Shown: one piece after another, positions 9,183 to 21,924 of the stretch | How positions within the stretch are numbered: the first letter of the stretch is position 1 | Layout: each line of letters begins with the position of its first letter | NCBI GenBank assembly: GCA_964500205.1 | Contig: CAZCNS010000002.1 | Location: 391,718-455,717, forward strand | DNA length: 64,000 bases | Reading direction: 5' to 3' | Origin: UBA10329 sp964500205 | GTDB lineage: Bacteria; Bacteroidota; Bacteroidia; UBA10329 | Notes under the pieces: model-generated | Seen by the model: only the letters and a program-made list of their open reading frames with translations | Told to the model about the DNA's origin: nothing | Database searches by the model: none | Translations under genes and position numbers: made by a program

Positions 9183-9920
9183 CTACCCCACTCTCCTCAT
9201 CAGCTCTCCCACCTTGTCTGGGGACAGGCTGACACGCACACCACCCTCCAGCTGCAGGTGTCCTCCATCTGTCTTCACATGCTCCAAGATACAGGTCAGG
9301 TTAACGATGTAGGAGCGGTGGCAGCGGAAAAACCGCTTGTCGTCCTCCAGCAGTCCCTCGAAGTGGCGCAGGTTGCGACTTGCCACCAGATTGCTGCCAT
9401 CGCGCAGGTAGATGGTGGTGTAAGCACGCTCGCCTTTCAGATACAGGATGTCCTCATGCGCAATGAACCTGGTGCCACTGACCCGCGACACGGCCAGCTT
9501 GCCACGGTTGTCCAGCCCGATGTGCGAACGGAGGGTGTTGAGCTTCGAAATGTCACGCTCCAGTCCGGAGCGCACCTTGGACACCGCCTTGACCAGCTCC
9601 TCCGGGGAGATCGGCTTCAACAGATAATCCACTGCCGAGAGCTTGAACGCCTGCACTGCATAATGGTCGTAAGCTGTGGTGAAGATGATGTCGAAATGGA
9701 CCTCATCATCATGGAAGAAATCGAGCAGTTCGAGGCCGCTGTGACCAGGCATCTCAATGTCGAGGAACACGATGCGCGGGTCGTGCCGCTTTATAGCCTT
9801 CACCCCATTGGGCAGGTCATCGCAGTCGGCCACCACCTCCACCTCGGGGCACAGGTCCGCGAGCATGGCACGTAGCAGCTGCCTTGCCCTTGGTTCATCA
9901 TCTACAATTATCGCCTTCAT
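9183..9920 (-). CDS. LytTR-family response regulator
   Basis: 245 residues from the chosen start. Receiver domain: acidic pair in IIVDDEP, Asp54 in IVFLDIEMP, TTAYDHY and YLLKPIS. The LytTR domain contains FFRCHRSYIVNL. An in-frame ATG at 9950 would add ten residues; the start at 9920 matches the usual N-terminus of the family (MKAIIVDDE). It lies downstream of, and on the same strand as, the sensor kinase ending at 9998, so the two form a standard kinase-regulator operon. It resembles the regulator at 6252 throughout. Confidence 0.9.
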   Translation of the reverse strand: MKAIIVDDEPRARQLLRAMLADLCPEVEVVADCDDLPNGVKAIKRHDPRIVFLDIEMPGHSGLELLDFFHDDEVHFDIIFTTAYDHYAVQAFKLSAVDYLLKPISPEELVKAVSKVRSGLERDISKLNTLRSHIGLDNRGKLAVSRVSGTRFIAHEDILYLKGERAYTTIYLRDGSNLVASRNLRHFEGLLEDDKRFFRCHRSYIVNLTCILEHVKTDGGHLQLEGGVRVSLSPDKVGELMRRVG

Positions 9921-9997
9921 GTTGGGGCGAATGTCGTCAGTCCGTTTCATCCTATACAGGTCGTTTTACACAAGGCCGGTTTGGGTTTACACATGGC

Positions 9998-12868
9998 CTA
10001 CATCATCGGCATGCGCAGCACGACCTTCGTTCCGAGTGGACGTCCGTCCGTGTCCTCCAGGTCATGGTAGGTGACAGTAAATCCCGGTGCCGTGGCGCGG
10101 TTCATGATCTCCAGCCGCTTTCGGTTGGCCTCGCTGCTGAACGGACGGTGGGCCTTGCTCTTCTTGTTGAGCTCCTCCGACCTTTTGCGTCCCACACCGT
10201 TGTCTTCGATGTTGACCACCAGAAAACCGCCATCAGTCCTGAAAGAAAGTTGCAGCAACCGATCATCCTTCTTGTGCAGCAGGCCATGCTTGATGGCATT
10301 CTCCACATAGGGTTGAATGAGCATGGGCGGAATGCGGCTGCGTTCGGCAGTGATGTCGGCACCGACAGAGATGTTCACATCCATGCTGTCCGAGAATCGC
10401 ATCTGCTCCAGTTCAAGGTAGAGCCGCAGGGTCTCTATCTCTTCGGCCACAGTGACCAGTTCCTGTGCGCTCATCTCCAGTACTTTTCTCGTAAGGGATG
10501 AGAACTTGCCCAGATAACTGATGGCGTTGGGCTTATCGTTGAGGTAGATGTAGCTCTGAATGGTGTTGAGTGCGTTGAAGATGAAGTGAGGGTTCATCTG
10601 CGAGCGGATACTGGTGAGCATACTGCGTTCCAATTCCTGCTCCAGCTTGAGTTTCTCCTCCACAAGGGCACTCTGCCTACCCATGAACATGAGCCGGTAG
10701 CGGTACAGACCATAGACCCCACTGGCAAAAAGTGCGAGACAGAGCAAGATGAACCACCAACGGCCCCAGAGCGGGGGAATGATGTCCAGCACTACCGAGG
10801 AGAGCGGGGTGACCCTGCCATCGGGCAGTACCGCCCGCAGCTCCACACGATAGACGCCTGGTGACAGGTAGGGCAGATTGAGCTGCCTGGACATAGGGTC
10901 GTTCTGCCGCCATTCGCTGGCATTCACCCGATACTCTACCGCGAGGCTGCGGAGGTCACCGAACCACGGCAGGCTATAGCTCATCCGGATGCTGTTGCGG
11001 TCGTGCGAGAGGCTTACCCTGTCGGCCACAGGCACCTCATCATCATTGGCCCAGAAACGCTCAATGCGCAATTGCGGCATGGCAGACGAGCCCCACTCCG
11101 TGCTGAGCAGGGCGCGGATGAGTCGCATCCCGGAGGCCACGTACAGATGACCATTGCGGATGATGAAATCGGATAGCGGGTCGTTGGTACCCAGAAACGA
11201 GGTGTTGACGGGAGCGACCGACCAAGTGCGCGGGTCGATGGCAACGATACTGCGGTCTACACGGGCATAGACCATCCCATCATAAAGCACCAAGCGGCTG
11301 ACCGAACTCCCACCCCTGATGGCCGAGGCAGGGATGCTACCGATCACTTCGCCCTTTGGGTTGAGCATTACAATGCCCTGCGAGATGGTGGATGCCAGCA
11401 GCGTATCACCCACCCAGAGCAGGCTGGTGGCGATCACGTCCTTATTCAGAATGTACGCGTTGGACGACATGTCTGCATGGAACTGACTGAGTCCGATGGA
11501 CGTGGCTACCTGCACCGTGCCCTCCTCACTGCGTTGCTCCAAGGCCGTGCTCCTGAACACCGAAGAGACCAGCTCCACAGTCTCCCAGCCCTGTTGCGGC
11601 TGTTCTATATTCATTACCTTGACGGAGCCTGTGATGGCGAAAGCGAATCTGCCTTCGTCAAAAGCAATGATGTCCTTGACTGCTCCGAGTTGAACAAATG
11701 GCGGCCTTCCTTTCTGATAGGCATAGAATCGGTCAGAGGCCACCATGGTGATATCGTCTCTATCAGACCGAATGACGACCCCTACCCTGTGCCTCGCCTG
11801 CGCTGGGATGTAAACAGAGAGGCGCGCGTCATCATCTGCTCCGAGACGGAACACACTGCCGGTCTCACTGCCTACGAGGATATCCGGGCCATCATCGCGA
11901 TGGGCAAATACCGTGAAAGCATCATCTTCCAACCTCCACTGCACCACATTAAGATCAGCAATGCGATAGATGCCCCTGTCGGTGGTCGTGATCCAGTAGG
12001 CACCATCACGGTCGCGCATCACATCAGAAACACTGCGCCCCTCAAGCATGGGCCTGCCGCTATTCTGAACGCGCAGGTCGCGGTCTATGACATAAAGCCC
12101 ACCTGTGGTGCCCGCCCAGATCATAGAATCACCGAACACCTGGACGCATTGCACCACCACATCGGGCGGCAACAACTTGATGGAACGCTCTTCGGGAAGC
12201 ACCTGATACACCGTTCCCCCATCACCGCGCTTCGGGAAGGCATAGGTTCTACCGCCCATGGATGCGAAGAGATAGGACGAGAAGGCGGGTAGATTCTCTG
12301 CGGTCATCATCTGCTTGGGTGCCTGATGCTCAAACTGCGTGAGCGTGCGCTCCGTCATGAGCCAAAGTCTCCCGTTCACCAACTGCATGTAAACGATATC
12401 GTCTGCCGTATTGTACATGCTCAACGGCCGCAGTTCCTTCTGGTCATAGAACGTGACCTGACGCCCCACACCAGTGACCAGAAAACCGCTGGAGTCGATA
12501 ACTACCGGAGCATAATTGCCGCTCACCGGGATGCGCTCCTCGGGCACCATCACACCCTCCGTGACATGGAACATCTGTCCTATGAAATTCTGGCACCAGA
12601 TGCGGCCCAGACTGTCCTCGAACACGTTGCTCACGGCAGAACCATTCATCCCAGGGTGCGTGAAGGTGATGAAATCCTTGCCATCGAAACGGCTCAGACC
12701 CTTGTCGTGGCCCAGCCAGATGTGGCCGTGGCGATCCTGAGCAATGTCGAACACCATGTTGGACGGCAAGCCATCGGCCTGCGCCCAATGCTGCATGACG
12801 GGGGTCTGACCGACCGCGCCTGAAACATAGAGAGATAAGAGAAACAGAACGTGGCTAAGGCGCAACAT
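9998..12868 (-). CDS. LytS-type sensor histidine kinase with two-component propeller
   Basis: 956 residues. Signal peptide MLRLSHVLFLLSLYVSGAVGQ. Propeller-like sensor blades follow (for example HIWLGHDKGLSRFDG near residue 45), then a Y_Y_Y-like domain before one membrane helix (WWFILLCLALFASGVYGL). The LytS-type kinase has MNPHFIFNALNTIQ (His761), PYVENAIKHGL and EDNGVGRK. The frame opens further upstream to 12997, but the ATG at 12868 starts a proper signal peptide and follows a CGACCTTTG -7-like element. It is paralogous to the kinase at 2675. It differs in having its regulator directly downstream with no toxin pair between them. Confidence 0.9.
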   Translation of the reverse strand: MLRLSHVLFLLSLYVSGAVGQTPVMQHWAQADGLPSNMVFDIAQDRHGHIWLGHDKGLSRFDGKDFITFTHPGMNGSAVSNVFEDSLGRIWCQNFIGQMFHVTEGVMVPEERIPVSGNYAPVVIDSSGFLVTGVGRQVTFYDQKELRPLSMYNTADDIVYMQLVNGRLWLMTERTLTQFEHQAPKQMMTAENLPAFSSYLFASMGGRTYAFPKRGDGGTVYQVLPEERSIKLLPPDVVVQCVQVFGDSMIWAGTTGGLYVIDRDLRVQNSGRPMLEGRSVSDVMRDRDGAYWITTTDRGIYRIADLNVVQWRLEDDAFTVFAHRDDGPDILVGSETGSVFRLGADDDARLSVYIPAQARHRVGVVIRSDRDDITMVASDRFYAYQKGRPPFVQLGAVKDIIAFDEGRFAFAITGSVKVMNIEQPQQGWETVELVSSVFRSTALEQRSEEGTVQVATSIGLSQFHADMSSNAYILNKDVIATSLLWVGDTLLASTISQGIVMLNPKGEVIGSIPASAIRGGSSVSRLVLYDGMVYARVDRSIVAIDPRTWSVAPVNTSFLGTNDPLSDFIIRNGHLYVASGMRLIRALLSTEWGSSAMPQLRIERFWANDDEVPVADRVSLSHDRNSIRMSYSLPWFGDLRSLAVEYRVNASEWRQNDPMSRQLNLPYLSPGVYRVELRAVLPDGRVTPLSSVVLDIIPPLWGRWWFILLCLALFASGVYGLYRYRLMFMGRQSALVEEKLKLEQELERSMLTSIRSQMNPHFIFNALNTIQSYIYLNDKPNAISYLGKFSSLTRKVLEMSAQELVTVAEEIETLRLYLELEQMRFSDSMDVNISVGADITAERSRIPPMLIQPYVENAIKHGLLHKKDDRLLQLSFRTDGGFLVVNIEDNGVGRKRSEELNKKSKAHRPFSSEANRKRLEIMNRATAPGFTVTYHDLEDTDGRPLGTKVVLRMPMM

Positions 12869-13053
12869 CGGAGCACAAAGGTCGGGTAGCGGTTTGGTTA
12901 TCTGCCCAACGAACTTTTGGGTACCAAATGGCGGACTTTGGTCATGAAGCGCAAATCGGAAAAAACAGGAATCGGATTCCTGATTTTTCCGAACCATGGC
13001 ATTCCATATCCACCCTACGTAAAACGGTTTCCAGTGTTGGTATATCGGTACGC

Positions 13054-13082
13054 TTGCAATCCTCTCAGGCGTTGCACGTTTG
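13054..13082 (+). promoter_or_regulatory. Possible promoter of the second LamG gene
   Basis: TTG at 13054-13056, an 18-nt spacer and CACGTTTG at 13075-13082 approximate the Bacteroidota pattern TTG, 19-20 nt, TAnnTTTG. The -7 element has one mismatch. The start codon follows 22 nt later. Confidence 0.35.
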
Positions 13083-13104
13083 CACCTGAAACAAACTCAA
13101 ACAC

Positions 13105-15096
13105 ATGAAAAAACAATTCCTTTCTCTTGGCCTCATGCTCCTTTCGGGGGTGGCGATGGCGCAATATCCGACCACAGGCCTGGTGGCGTATTTCCCGCTT
13201 GATGACGTTGATGCAGGCAGCGATGTTGGCCCTAACGGTATCACTCCGTCCGGCATATCGTTTGCCACGGGTCAGGACAGGCACGGTGGCGTGAGCGGGG
13301 CGTTCTATTTTGACCAGACCCTATCTTACTACATCGAATACGACATGTCGGAGTATACCGCGCTGAAGGTGGAAAGCGACATCACCATTGCCTACTATGC
13401 CAAGGTGCTTGGCTACGCCAACGGCAGCACAATGCCAACGGCACTGTCCATATCCGATAAGATACGGGCAGGTTTCAATGTGATGCAGGTCTCCATTGTA
13501 ACGGGTCTCTATGGAGCCTTCGACCGCAATTCTGGAGGCACCACTGTGAGCACCACTTCGAGCTACATCAACGGCACCACGGCCGAGGGATGGCACCACT
13601 ATGCATTTGTCAAAGAGGGCGACAACCTGACCATCTACATCGATGGTGCCGTGGTGGCCACCGCAAGCGGATATGCGCAGGACGTGCCTTTCACGGTGAA
13701 TGATGTGAGCATGGTCATCGGTCAGAACCAGTATCTGGCCAATGGTGGTTTCAGAGGATGGTTGGACGATATGTTCATCTACGACCGCGCACTGACCGTG
13801 GACGAGCTGGACGACCTGATGGCCATCGTGCCCTGTGCGCCCATCACAGGAAATCTGACCGTAGATGGCCCCACATCTTTGTGTGCCGAAGGGCAGGCCA
13901 CCTACACCATTCAGATAGGTCAGCAGAACGCTACGGAGTATTTCTGGGAGTACTATGGCGGAACGGGCACGTTGACGAACGGCTCGGTAACCATCACAGC
14001 ACCGGCCGAGGGTGAGGGCAATCCTACGCTTACCATCTATGGCAGCAACGAATGCAGTCAAGGTTCGCAGTTCACCTACGCGCCAAGCGTGGTGGGCACT
14101 CCGGCACCGTTCACCATCACTGGTCAGACGCTCGTGTGCGTGGGTTCGGGGCTGGCCTATTCTGTCGAATCAACGGGCATCCCCGTGACCTGGGATTTCC
14201 CGAACGGATGGGTGCAGACCATCACTTTCCCCAACAACAATGGTGGCCAGTTCACGGCAGGCGAGAGCGGCATCATCAGCTTCACCCGCGACAATGGTTG
14301 CTTCACTCGCACCGAGACCTTGGACGTGAACGTGGTGCAATCGGCCCCAGAACCTCCTGTACTTGTGACCGGAAGTCTTTATCCCTGCTATGGGCAGCAG
14401 GAGCTGTATGCCTTCACTTTCGACTCGACCGTAACTTCAAGCTCGATCGATTTCAGCACCTTCAGTTCCACTTGGACCACCGTGGCCGACACCGACACCA
14501 GCCGATTCATAACGCCAGCTGGTTGGATGTTTGGCCCGTTCAATGTCACAGCCACCGCTACCAACATCTGCGGTCAGACCCAGACCAGTGTTGCGCTGAC
14601 CACCAATAGCGGCAGTCTTGACACCTACGGCACTTTCTATGAGGAGAATGGAGTGCTCATCGGAGGAACATACACTGGCATCATCACCCGCCAATGGTTG
14701 CTGGAAGGACAGCCCATTCCGGGAGCAACCGAGAGTACCTATACACCTACTGTGTCTGGAAACTATTCCCAGCAAGTGGAGTTCATCAATTTCAACTGTG
14801 ACGCCTATGTGAGCGATGAGCTCTATGTGGAAGTAACTATTACTGGCGTGGACGAGGCCACCGCACAGGCCCTACACCTCTACCCCAATCCGACCACCAC
14901 ATCGTTCACAATGGACGGCCTCATCGCAGGCAGCACCATCACCCTGATGGACGCCATGGGCCGCACAGTAAGCTCAACGGCTGTTACCGCTGCCCGCATG
15001 GAAGTGTCGGTAGGAGCCCTCAGCACTGGCATCTACATGGTGCAGGTGATGGACGGGAACAACGTTCGCACTGCACGGTTGGTAGTGAACCACTGA
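13105..15096 (+). CDS. Secreted LamG-domain protein with T9SS sorting domain
   Basis: 663 residues. Signal peptide MKKQFLSLGLMLLSGVAMAQ. A LamG/concanavalin-like domain (about 25-235) includes GWHHYAFVKEGDNLTIYIDG and GWLDDMFIYDRALTVDEL. Ig/PKD-like segments follow, and a T9SS type A tail begins at LHLYPNPTTTSF and ends GIYMVQVMDGNNVRTARLVVNH. It is divergent from the sensor kinase at 12868, with about 236 bp between the two starts. With the protein at 7082 it forms a pair of surface LamG proteins next to paralogous signalling genes. The carbohydrate or protein ligand is unknown. Confidence 0.88.
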   Translation: MKKQFLSLGLMLLSGVAMAQYPTTGLVAYFPLDDVDAGSDVGPNGITPSGISFATGQDRHGGVSGAFYFDQTLSYYIEYDMSEYTALKVESDITIAYYAKVLGYANGSTMPTALSISDKIRAGFNVMQVSIVTGLYGAFDRNSGGTTVSTTSSYINGTTAEGWHHYAFVKEGDNLTIYIDGAVVATASGYAQDVPFTVNDVSMVIGQNQYLANGGFRGWLDDMFIYDRALTVDELDDLMAIVPCAPITGNLTVDGPTSLCAEGQATYTIQIGQQNATEYFWEYYGGTGTLTNGSVTITAPAEGEGNPTLTIYGSNECSQGSQFTYAPSVVGTPAPFTITGQTLVCVGSGLAYSVESTGIPVTWDFPNGWVQTITFPNNNGGQFTAGESGIISFTRDNGCFTRTETLDVNVVQSAPEPPVLVTGSLYPCYGQQELYAFTFDSTVTSSSIDFSTFSSTWTTVADTDTSRFITPAGWMFGPFNVTATATNICGQTQTSVALTTNSGSLDTYGTFYEENGVLIGGTYTGIITRQWLLEGQPIPGATESTYTPTVSGNYSQQVEFINFNCDAYVSDELYVEVTITGVDEATAQALHLYPNPTTTSFTMDGLIAGSTITLMDAMGRTVSSTAVTAARMEVSVGALSTGIYMVQVMDGNNVRTARLVVNH

Positions 15097-15138
15097 TTTT
15101 GATACATCATCTAATCGCGATTCAATACTTCATGCAAG

Positions 15139-15170
15139 AAGGCCCCGTCACAGCAATGTGGCGGGGCCTT
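15139..15170. terminator. Bidirectional intrinsic terminator
   Basis: A 9-bp perfect stem (aaggccccg with cggggcctt) has a 14-nt loop and is followed on the plus strand by tctggttt. It lies between the convergent LamG gene and secA and can act in both directions. Confidence 0.75.
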
Positions 15171-15198
15171 TCTGGTTTAGGCATTATATTTTAGAGTG

Positions 15199-18531
<3,333 letters not shown>

Positions 18532-18686
18532 TCTCTGGGAAAAATCTTTACCTGTTGAAACCGTCCTGATGGTCAATCATCGTGCCTTCGGCAAAAGGGT
18601 TGACAGCCTGTCAGGCGGGGGCGCGAAAGTACGGGTTTTCATGGGCAGGGAAGCCCTAACCGACCGCAAGGGACGCTTCTGCGGAA

Positions 18687-19979
18687 TCAATCTTTGCGAC
18701 CACCCACATCCCGCAGCCGGCTTGACTTCAGCCGACCATAGATCAGGTGCTTCGTACTGCCGATCACCTGAGAAGAATAAATACCTGTGTGACCTGAGAA
18801 AAGGTAGGCCGTGACGCAAGCGATGGCAATGAACACCCCTCCCTCTGCCCCAAAGAGCTCAATGCCCATGAGTGTGGACGCGATGGGCGTGTTGGTGGCC
18901 CCCGCGAACACCGCCACGAAACCCATGCCCGCCAGCAGCGGCATAGGCAACGGCAGCATCCATGCCAACGCGTTACCCAGCGTTGCACCGATAAAAAACA
19001 GTGGGGTCACCTCCCCGCCCTTGAATCCGGCACCGAGGGTGAACGAGGTGAAAAGGATCTTCAACGCGAAGTCAAAAGGTTCGACATGTGTCTCAAAAGC
19101 CTCCTGTATCACAGGGATGCCAAGACCGAGATACCGAGTAGAGCCCATCGCCAAAAAAGCCAGTGCGATGACGGCACCTCCGATCACTGGCCGAAAGGGT
19201 GCATAGGCGACCATAGCCCCGAACCGCTCACCCCACCAGTGCGTGGACGTGGAGAACACCATCGCGATAAGGCCGAAGATGATGCCTGCCACCATTGCCC
19301 AAACAAGATTAAACGGGGTCATGGCAGCCACCTCGCTTATGTTGTAGTGAGTGTGACCCACACCCCAGGCGGTGCAGGTCATGTCGGCAACGACTGCCGC
19401 AAGAAAGCTCGGCAGGATGGAGTCATAGCGCACACGCCCCATGACAAGCACTTCCAAGGCAAAGACAGCACCGGCAAGTGGGGTGCCGAAAACAGAGGCA
19501 AATCCGGCACTGACCCCCATTACCAGCAAGACACGCCTGTCTCTCGGCCTCAAATTGAAAAGCCACGTGAACTGGTCGGCAATGGCACCTCCCATCTGAA
19601 CAGCTGTGCCTTCGCGACCTGCAGACCCCCCGAAAAGATGGGTCATTACGGTGCCAAAGAGCACCAATGGAGCCATCTTCAAAGGAGTTATACGCCTTGG
19701 CTGGTAAAACTCCTCAATGATGCGGTTGTTGCCTGATTCGACATCTTTCCCCCAGTGATAATAGATAAGACCGATGACCAGACCGGCCAGAGGCAACAGG
19801 AAGATGATCGCTGTGTTCTCCTCACGGAAATCGGTAGCGAACCCCAACGCTACAAGGAAAAAGGCGGAAGCAGAACCCACAAGCGCACCTACTGCACCAG
19901 CCAAAAGCAACCAGCGAAACATGTAGTCCAGAAAAGAGGTCCGCACCACAACCAGCTTTTCGGTACTGATCACCTTCAT
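18687..19979 (-). CDS. ClC-family chloride channel/transporter
   Basis: 430 residues with about ten hydrophobic segments. ClC signatures visible are GGSAGREGTAVQ (the selectivity-filter region), FGTPLAGAVFALEV, and GAGFKGGEVTPLFFIGATLG before the last helices. The first GSGIP-type motif is not obvious. No CBS or TrkA domain follows. The start at 19979 is supported by GGAGG-like spacing (TTGGAGGC directly before ATG). Readings from 20060 would include the promoter. The protein sits divergently from a T9SS protein gene. Whether it is a channel or an H+/Cl- (or fluoride) exchanger cannot be decided by eye. Confidence 0.88.
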   Translation of the reverse strand: MKVISTEKLVVVRTSFLDYMFRWLLLAGAVGALVGSASAFFLVALGFATDFREENTAIIFLLPLAGLVIGLIYYHWGKDVESGNNRIIEEFYQPRRITPLKMAPLVLFGTVMTHLFGGSAGREGTAVQMGGAIADQFTWLFNLRPRDRRVLLVMGVSAGFASVFGTPLAGAVFALEVLVMGRVRYDSILPSFLAAVVADMTCTAWGVGHTHYNISEVAAMTPFNLVWAMVAGIIFGLIAMVFSTSTHWWGERFGAMVAYAPFRPVIGGAVIALAFLAMGSTRYLGLGIPVIQEAFETHVEPFDFALKILFTSFTLGAGFKGGEVTPLFFIGATLGNALAWMLPLPMPLLAGMGFVAVFAGATNTPIASTLMGIELFGAEGGVFIAIACVTAYLFSGHTGIYSSQVIGSTKHLIYGRLKSSRLRDVGGRKD

Positions 19980-20012
19980 GCCTCCAATGGTTCGTTTTGA
20001 TAGATACGGCTG

Positions 20013-20020
20013 CAAAAGTA
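20013..20020 (-). promoter_or_regulatory. -7 promoter element for the ClC gene
   Basis: On the minus strand this reads TACTTTTG, a perfect TAnnTTTG, 33 nt before the ATG at 19979. A TTG at the usual -33 distance was not found, so only the -7 element is claimed. Confidence 0.5.
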
Positions 20021-20059
20021 CCCCCATTGCACAGGGACGCGGAAAGTGCCCCTGCGCCA

Positions 20060-20067
20060 TACCTTTG
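20060..20067 (+). promoter_or_regulatory. -7 promoter element for the T9SS protein gene
   Basis: TACCTTTG is a perfect TAnnTTTG, ending 4 nt before the ATG at 20072. This implies a very short or absent leader. It is back-to-back with the ClC promoter element. Confidence 0.5.
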
Positions 20068-20071
20068 CAGC

Positions 20072-20968
20072 ATGCATCAACAGATCATCGCGCTGCTCCT
20101 GACATTTATGCTGCCAGCACTGATTCAGGCTCAGGTCACTGACACCCTCAACTGGGAACGATTCCAAGAAGGCACGGCTACGCTGTACACCTCGCCCAAC
20201 GGAGGCTACATTTTCGGCAAGAACGGGTACGGTGATAGAGCCAAGGCCCAGACTTTTGCTCACACCGAGTCACATGTTCTGCGGGCTGCTCTGATGCAGT
20301 TCGGCACGGTTACCTTTAGCTCTGGTGATCCGGAATCGAAACTCCGTGTGTACGTCTATGCGAACAACGGAATCGGACGAACGACCAACGGCATGGTGGT
20401 CAATGCGCCTGACAGCGTGCTTGCCTTTAAGGATGTGCCCATGAGTTCGCTCCCAACTGATGGTGGTCTCTTCGAGGTGGATCTCAGTGATTCATCCCTT
20501 GCATTCTTCGGCATGTTCTCCATCGGTATAGACCTCACGATGCTTGCTGAGGGAGACACAGTGGCCCTCATGAGCACCACCGATGGTGATGGCGAGAACA
20601 GACAGGCCGTTTGGGAACTGGAGGCCAACGGAGAATGGATCACTGTCCTCACCGCCTTCTCATGGGAACTCGATGTGGACCTTGCCATCTTCCCACTGGT
20701 GGATGTGAATGACCCACTGAATGTACCCGACCTTGCTGTCGATGCCCGACTATTTCCTAATCCTACAAAGGACTTGCTGACCCTGCATATCGGCTTCCGT
20801 TCCCACTGGCAAGCACAGCTCATGGGCATGGATGGTCGCATCATGAAGACCTTCAGCTTTACGGACGATAAGGCTACGGTGGACATGTCCGAACTTCCCT
20901 CCGGGGTTTACGTCCTGCGAGTATCGGACGGCATCCGATCGACCACCCAGCGGGTGATACGGCTGTGA
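20072..20968 (+). CDS. Secreted protein of unknown function with T9SS sorting domain
   Basis: 298 residues. Signal peptide MHQQIIALLLTFMLPALIQAQ. The middle (about 25-215) is a beta-rich domain beginning VTDTLNWERFQEGTATLY that I cannot assign. The last roughly 80 residues are a T9SS type A tail, with DARLFPNPTKDLLTL near 223 and GVYVLRVSDGIRSTTQRVIRL at the end. The ATG at 20072 was chosen for the signal peptide and because it follows the -7 element; the longer frame from 19997 would begin upstream of the promoter. The PAP2 gene follows 10 nt downstream, so the two may be co-transcribed. Confidence 0.82.
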   Translation: MHQQIIALLLTFMLPALIQAQVTDTLNWERFQEGTATLYTSPNGGYIFGKNGYGDRAKAQTFAHTESHVLRAALMQFGTVTFSSGDPESKLRVYVYANNGIGRTTNGMVVNAPDSVLAFKDVPMSSLPTDGGLFEVDLSDSSLAFFGMFSIGIDLTMLAEGDTVALMSTTDGDGENRQAVWELEANGEWITVLTAFSWELDVDLAIFPLVDVNDPLNVPDLAVDARLFPNPTKDLLTLHIGFRSHWQAQLMGMDGRIMKTFSFTDDKATVDMSELPSGVYVLRVSDGIRSTTQRVIRL

Positions 20969-20978
20969 ATCACTGAGG

Positions 20979-21548
20979 ATGGAATGGTTGATCGACCTTG
21001 ACCACAGGCTCTTCCTACTCATCAACGGCTTGGGGGGTGCGATGCCATGGCTCGATGGGCCAATGTGGTTCATCACCGGTCGGTGGGCTGCCATCCCACT
21101 GTACGCGCTGCTTGCCTACCTCCTTTGGAAACATCTCGGCCAGCGCGGATTCATCATTGCGGTGGCAGGAACCATCGCGCTCGTGGTGCTGACCGATCAA
21201 GGCTCGGTGCATCTGTTCAAGAATATCTTCGAGCGGTTACGTCCTTGTCATCATCCTGAGCTGAAGGAACAGGTGCGACTGGTTCAGCCCAGTTGCGGTG
21301 GGCTATACGGTTTCATCTCCTCACATGCTGCCAACACCTTCGGGCTGAGTGCCTATATCATCGCTTTGCTCTACCGCTACCAGAAAGCGATCATAATGAT
21401 GCTGGTCTGGGCCACCGTTGTAGGCATAAGCCGTATCTACCTTGGTGCGCACTTCCCTTCCGATGTGTTCGTTGGGGCCGTCTTCGGAACTGCTGTGGGC
21501 TGTGCAGTCAGCCTTGTTACAGGAAAAGCACTGAGATATCAGCAATAA
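20979..21548 (+). CDS. PAP2-family membrane phosphatase
   Basis: 189 residues with about five membrane helices. All three acid-phosphatase motifs are present: K-x6-RP as KNIFERLRP (about residue 80), S-S-H as GFISSHAAN (about 110) with the catalytic His, and SR-x5-H-x3-D as SRIYLGAHFPSD (about 150). Family members dephosphorylate lipid or isoprenoid pyrophosphates (phosphatidic acid, PgpB-type substrates, undecaprenyl pyrophosphate) on the outer face of the inner membrane. The exact substrate cannot be read from the sequence. Confidence 0.92.
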   Translation: MEWLIDLDHRLFLLINGLGGAMPWLDGPMWFITGRWAAIPLYALLAYLLWKHLGQRGFIIAVAGTIALVVLTDQGSVHLFKNIFERLRPCHHPELKEQVRLVQPSCGGLYGFISSHAANTFGLSAYIIALLYRYQKAIIMMLVWATVVGISRIYLGAHFPSDVFVGAVFGTAVGCAVSLVTGKALRYQQ

Positions 21549-21578
21549 AAAAAAGGCAACCTCAAAAGAGACTGCCTT
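21543..21578 (-). terminator. Rho-independent terminator of the minus-strand gene pair
   Basis: Read on the minus strand, AAGGCA pairs with TGCCTT, an inner CTC pairs with GAG, and the stem is followed at once by a run of nine T. It lies 26 nt past the stop of the 21604 gene. The T-run overlaps the 3' end of the PAP2 gene. Confidence 0.85.
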
Positions 21579-21603
21579 GCCGCTGACCTAGGGTGAATGG
21601 AGT

Positions 21604-21924
21604 TCAAGTGTGGAACACTTCCAAAATGACGTGCTCCGGCATGTCTCCAGCAGTAGCTGCCAAACGGCACATCACCGTCTTCCCGACTATCAGGTCTCCC
21701 TCTTCATAGTCCTTCCATTCACTGCGCTCGGTACGCACCTGTATCCTGACCTTCACATCCTCATCAACTCCTTTGAGCACAATACTGCAAGGATTGTAAT
21801 CGGATGAGGTGAACACCTCCCGCTCAGGGCCAAAGGCCGGGTTCCGCAGCAAGGGCATCTCAAAAACATCTGATGGACACATGACCATGGGGATAGCTTG
21901 TGAACCTCTGTTGATGCCGGTCAT
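21604..21924 (-). CDS. Hypothetical protein (106 residues)
   Basis: 106 residues, soluble, with no signal peptide or membrane helix. The central part has alternating charged and beta-favouring residues (for example DVKVRIQVRTERSEW and GDLIVGKTVMCRL), suggesting a small beta-barrel, but no family is recognised. Its ATG overlaps the stop of the preceding gene by one base (TAATG), so the two are translationally coupled. A strong terminator follows, closing a two-gene transcript. Confidence 0.6.
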   Translation of the reverse strand: MTGINRGSQAIPMVMCPSDVFEMPLLRNPAFGPEREVFTSSDYNPCSIVLKGVDEDVKVRIQVRTERSEWKDYEEGDLIVGKTVMCRLAATAGDMPEHVILEVFHT

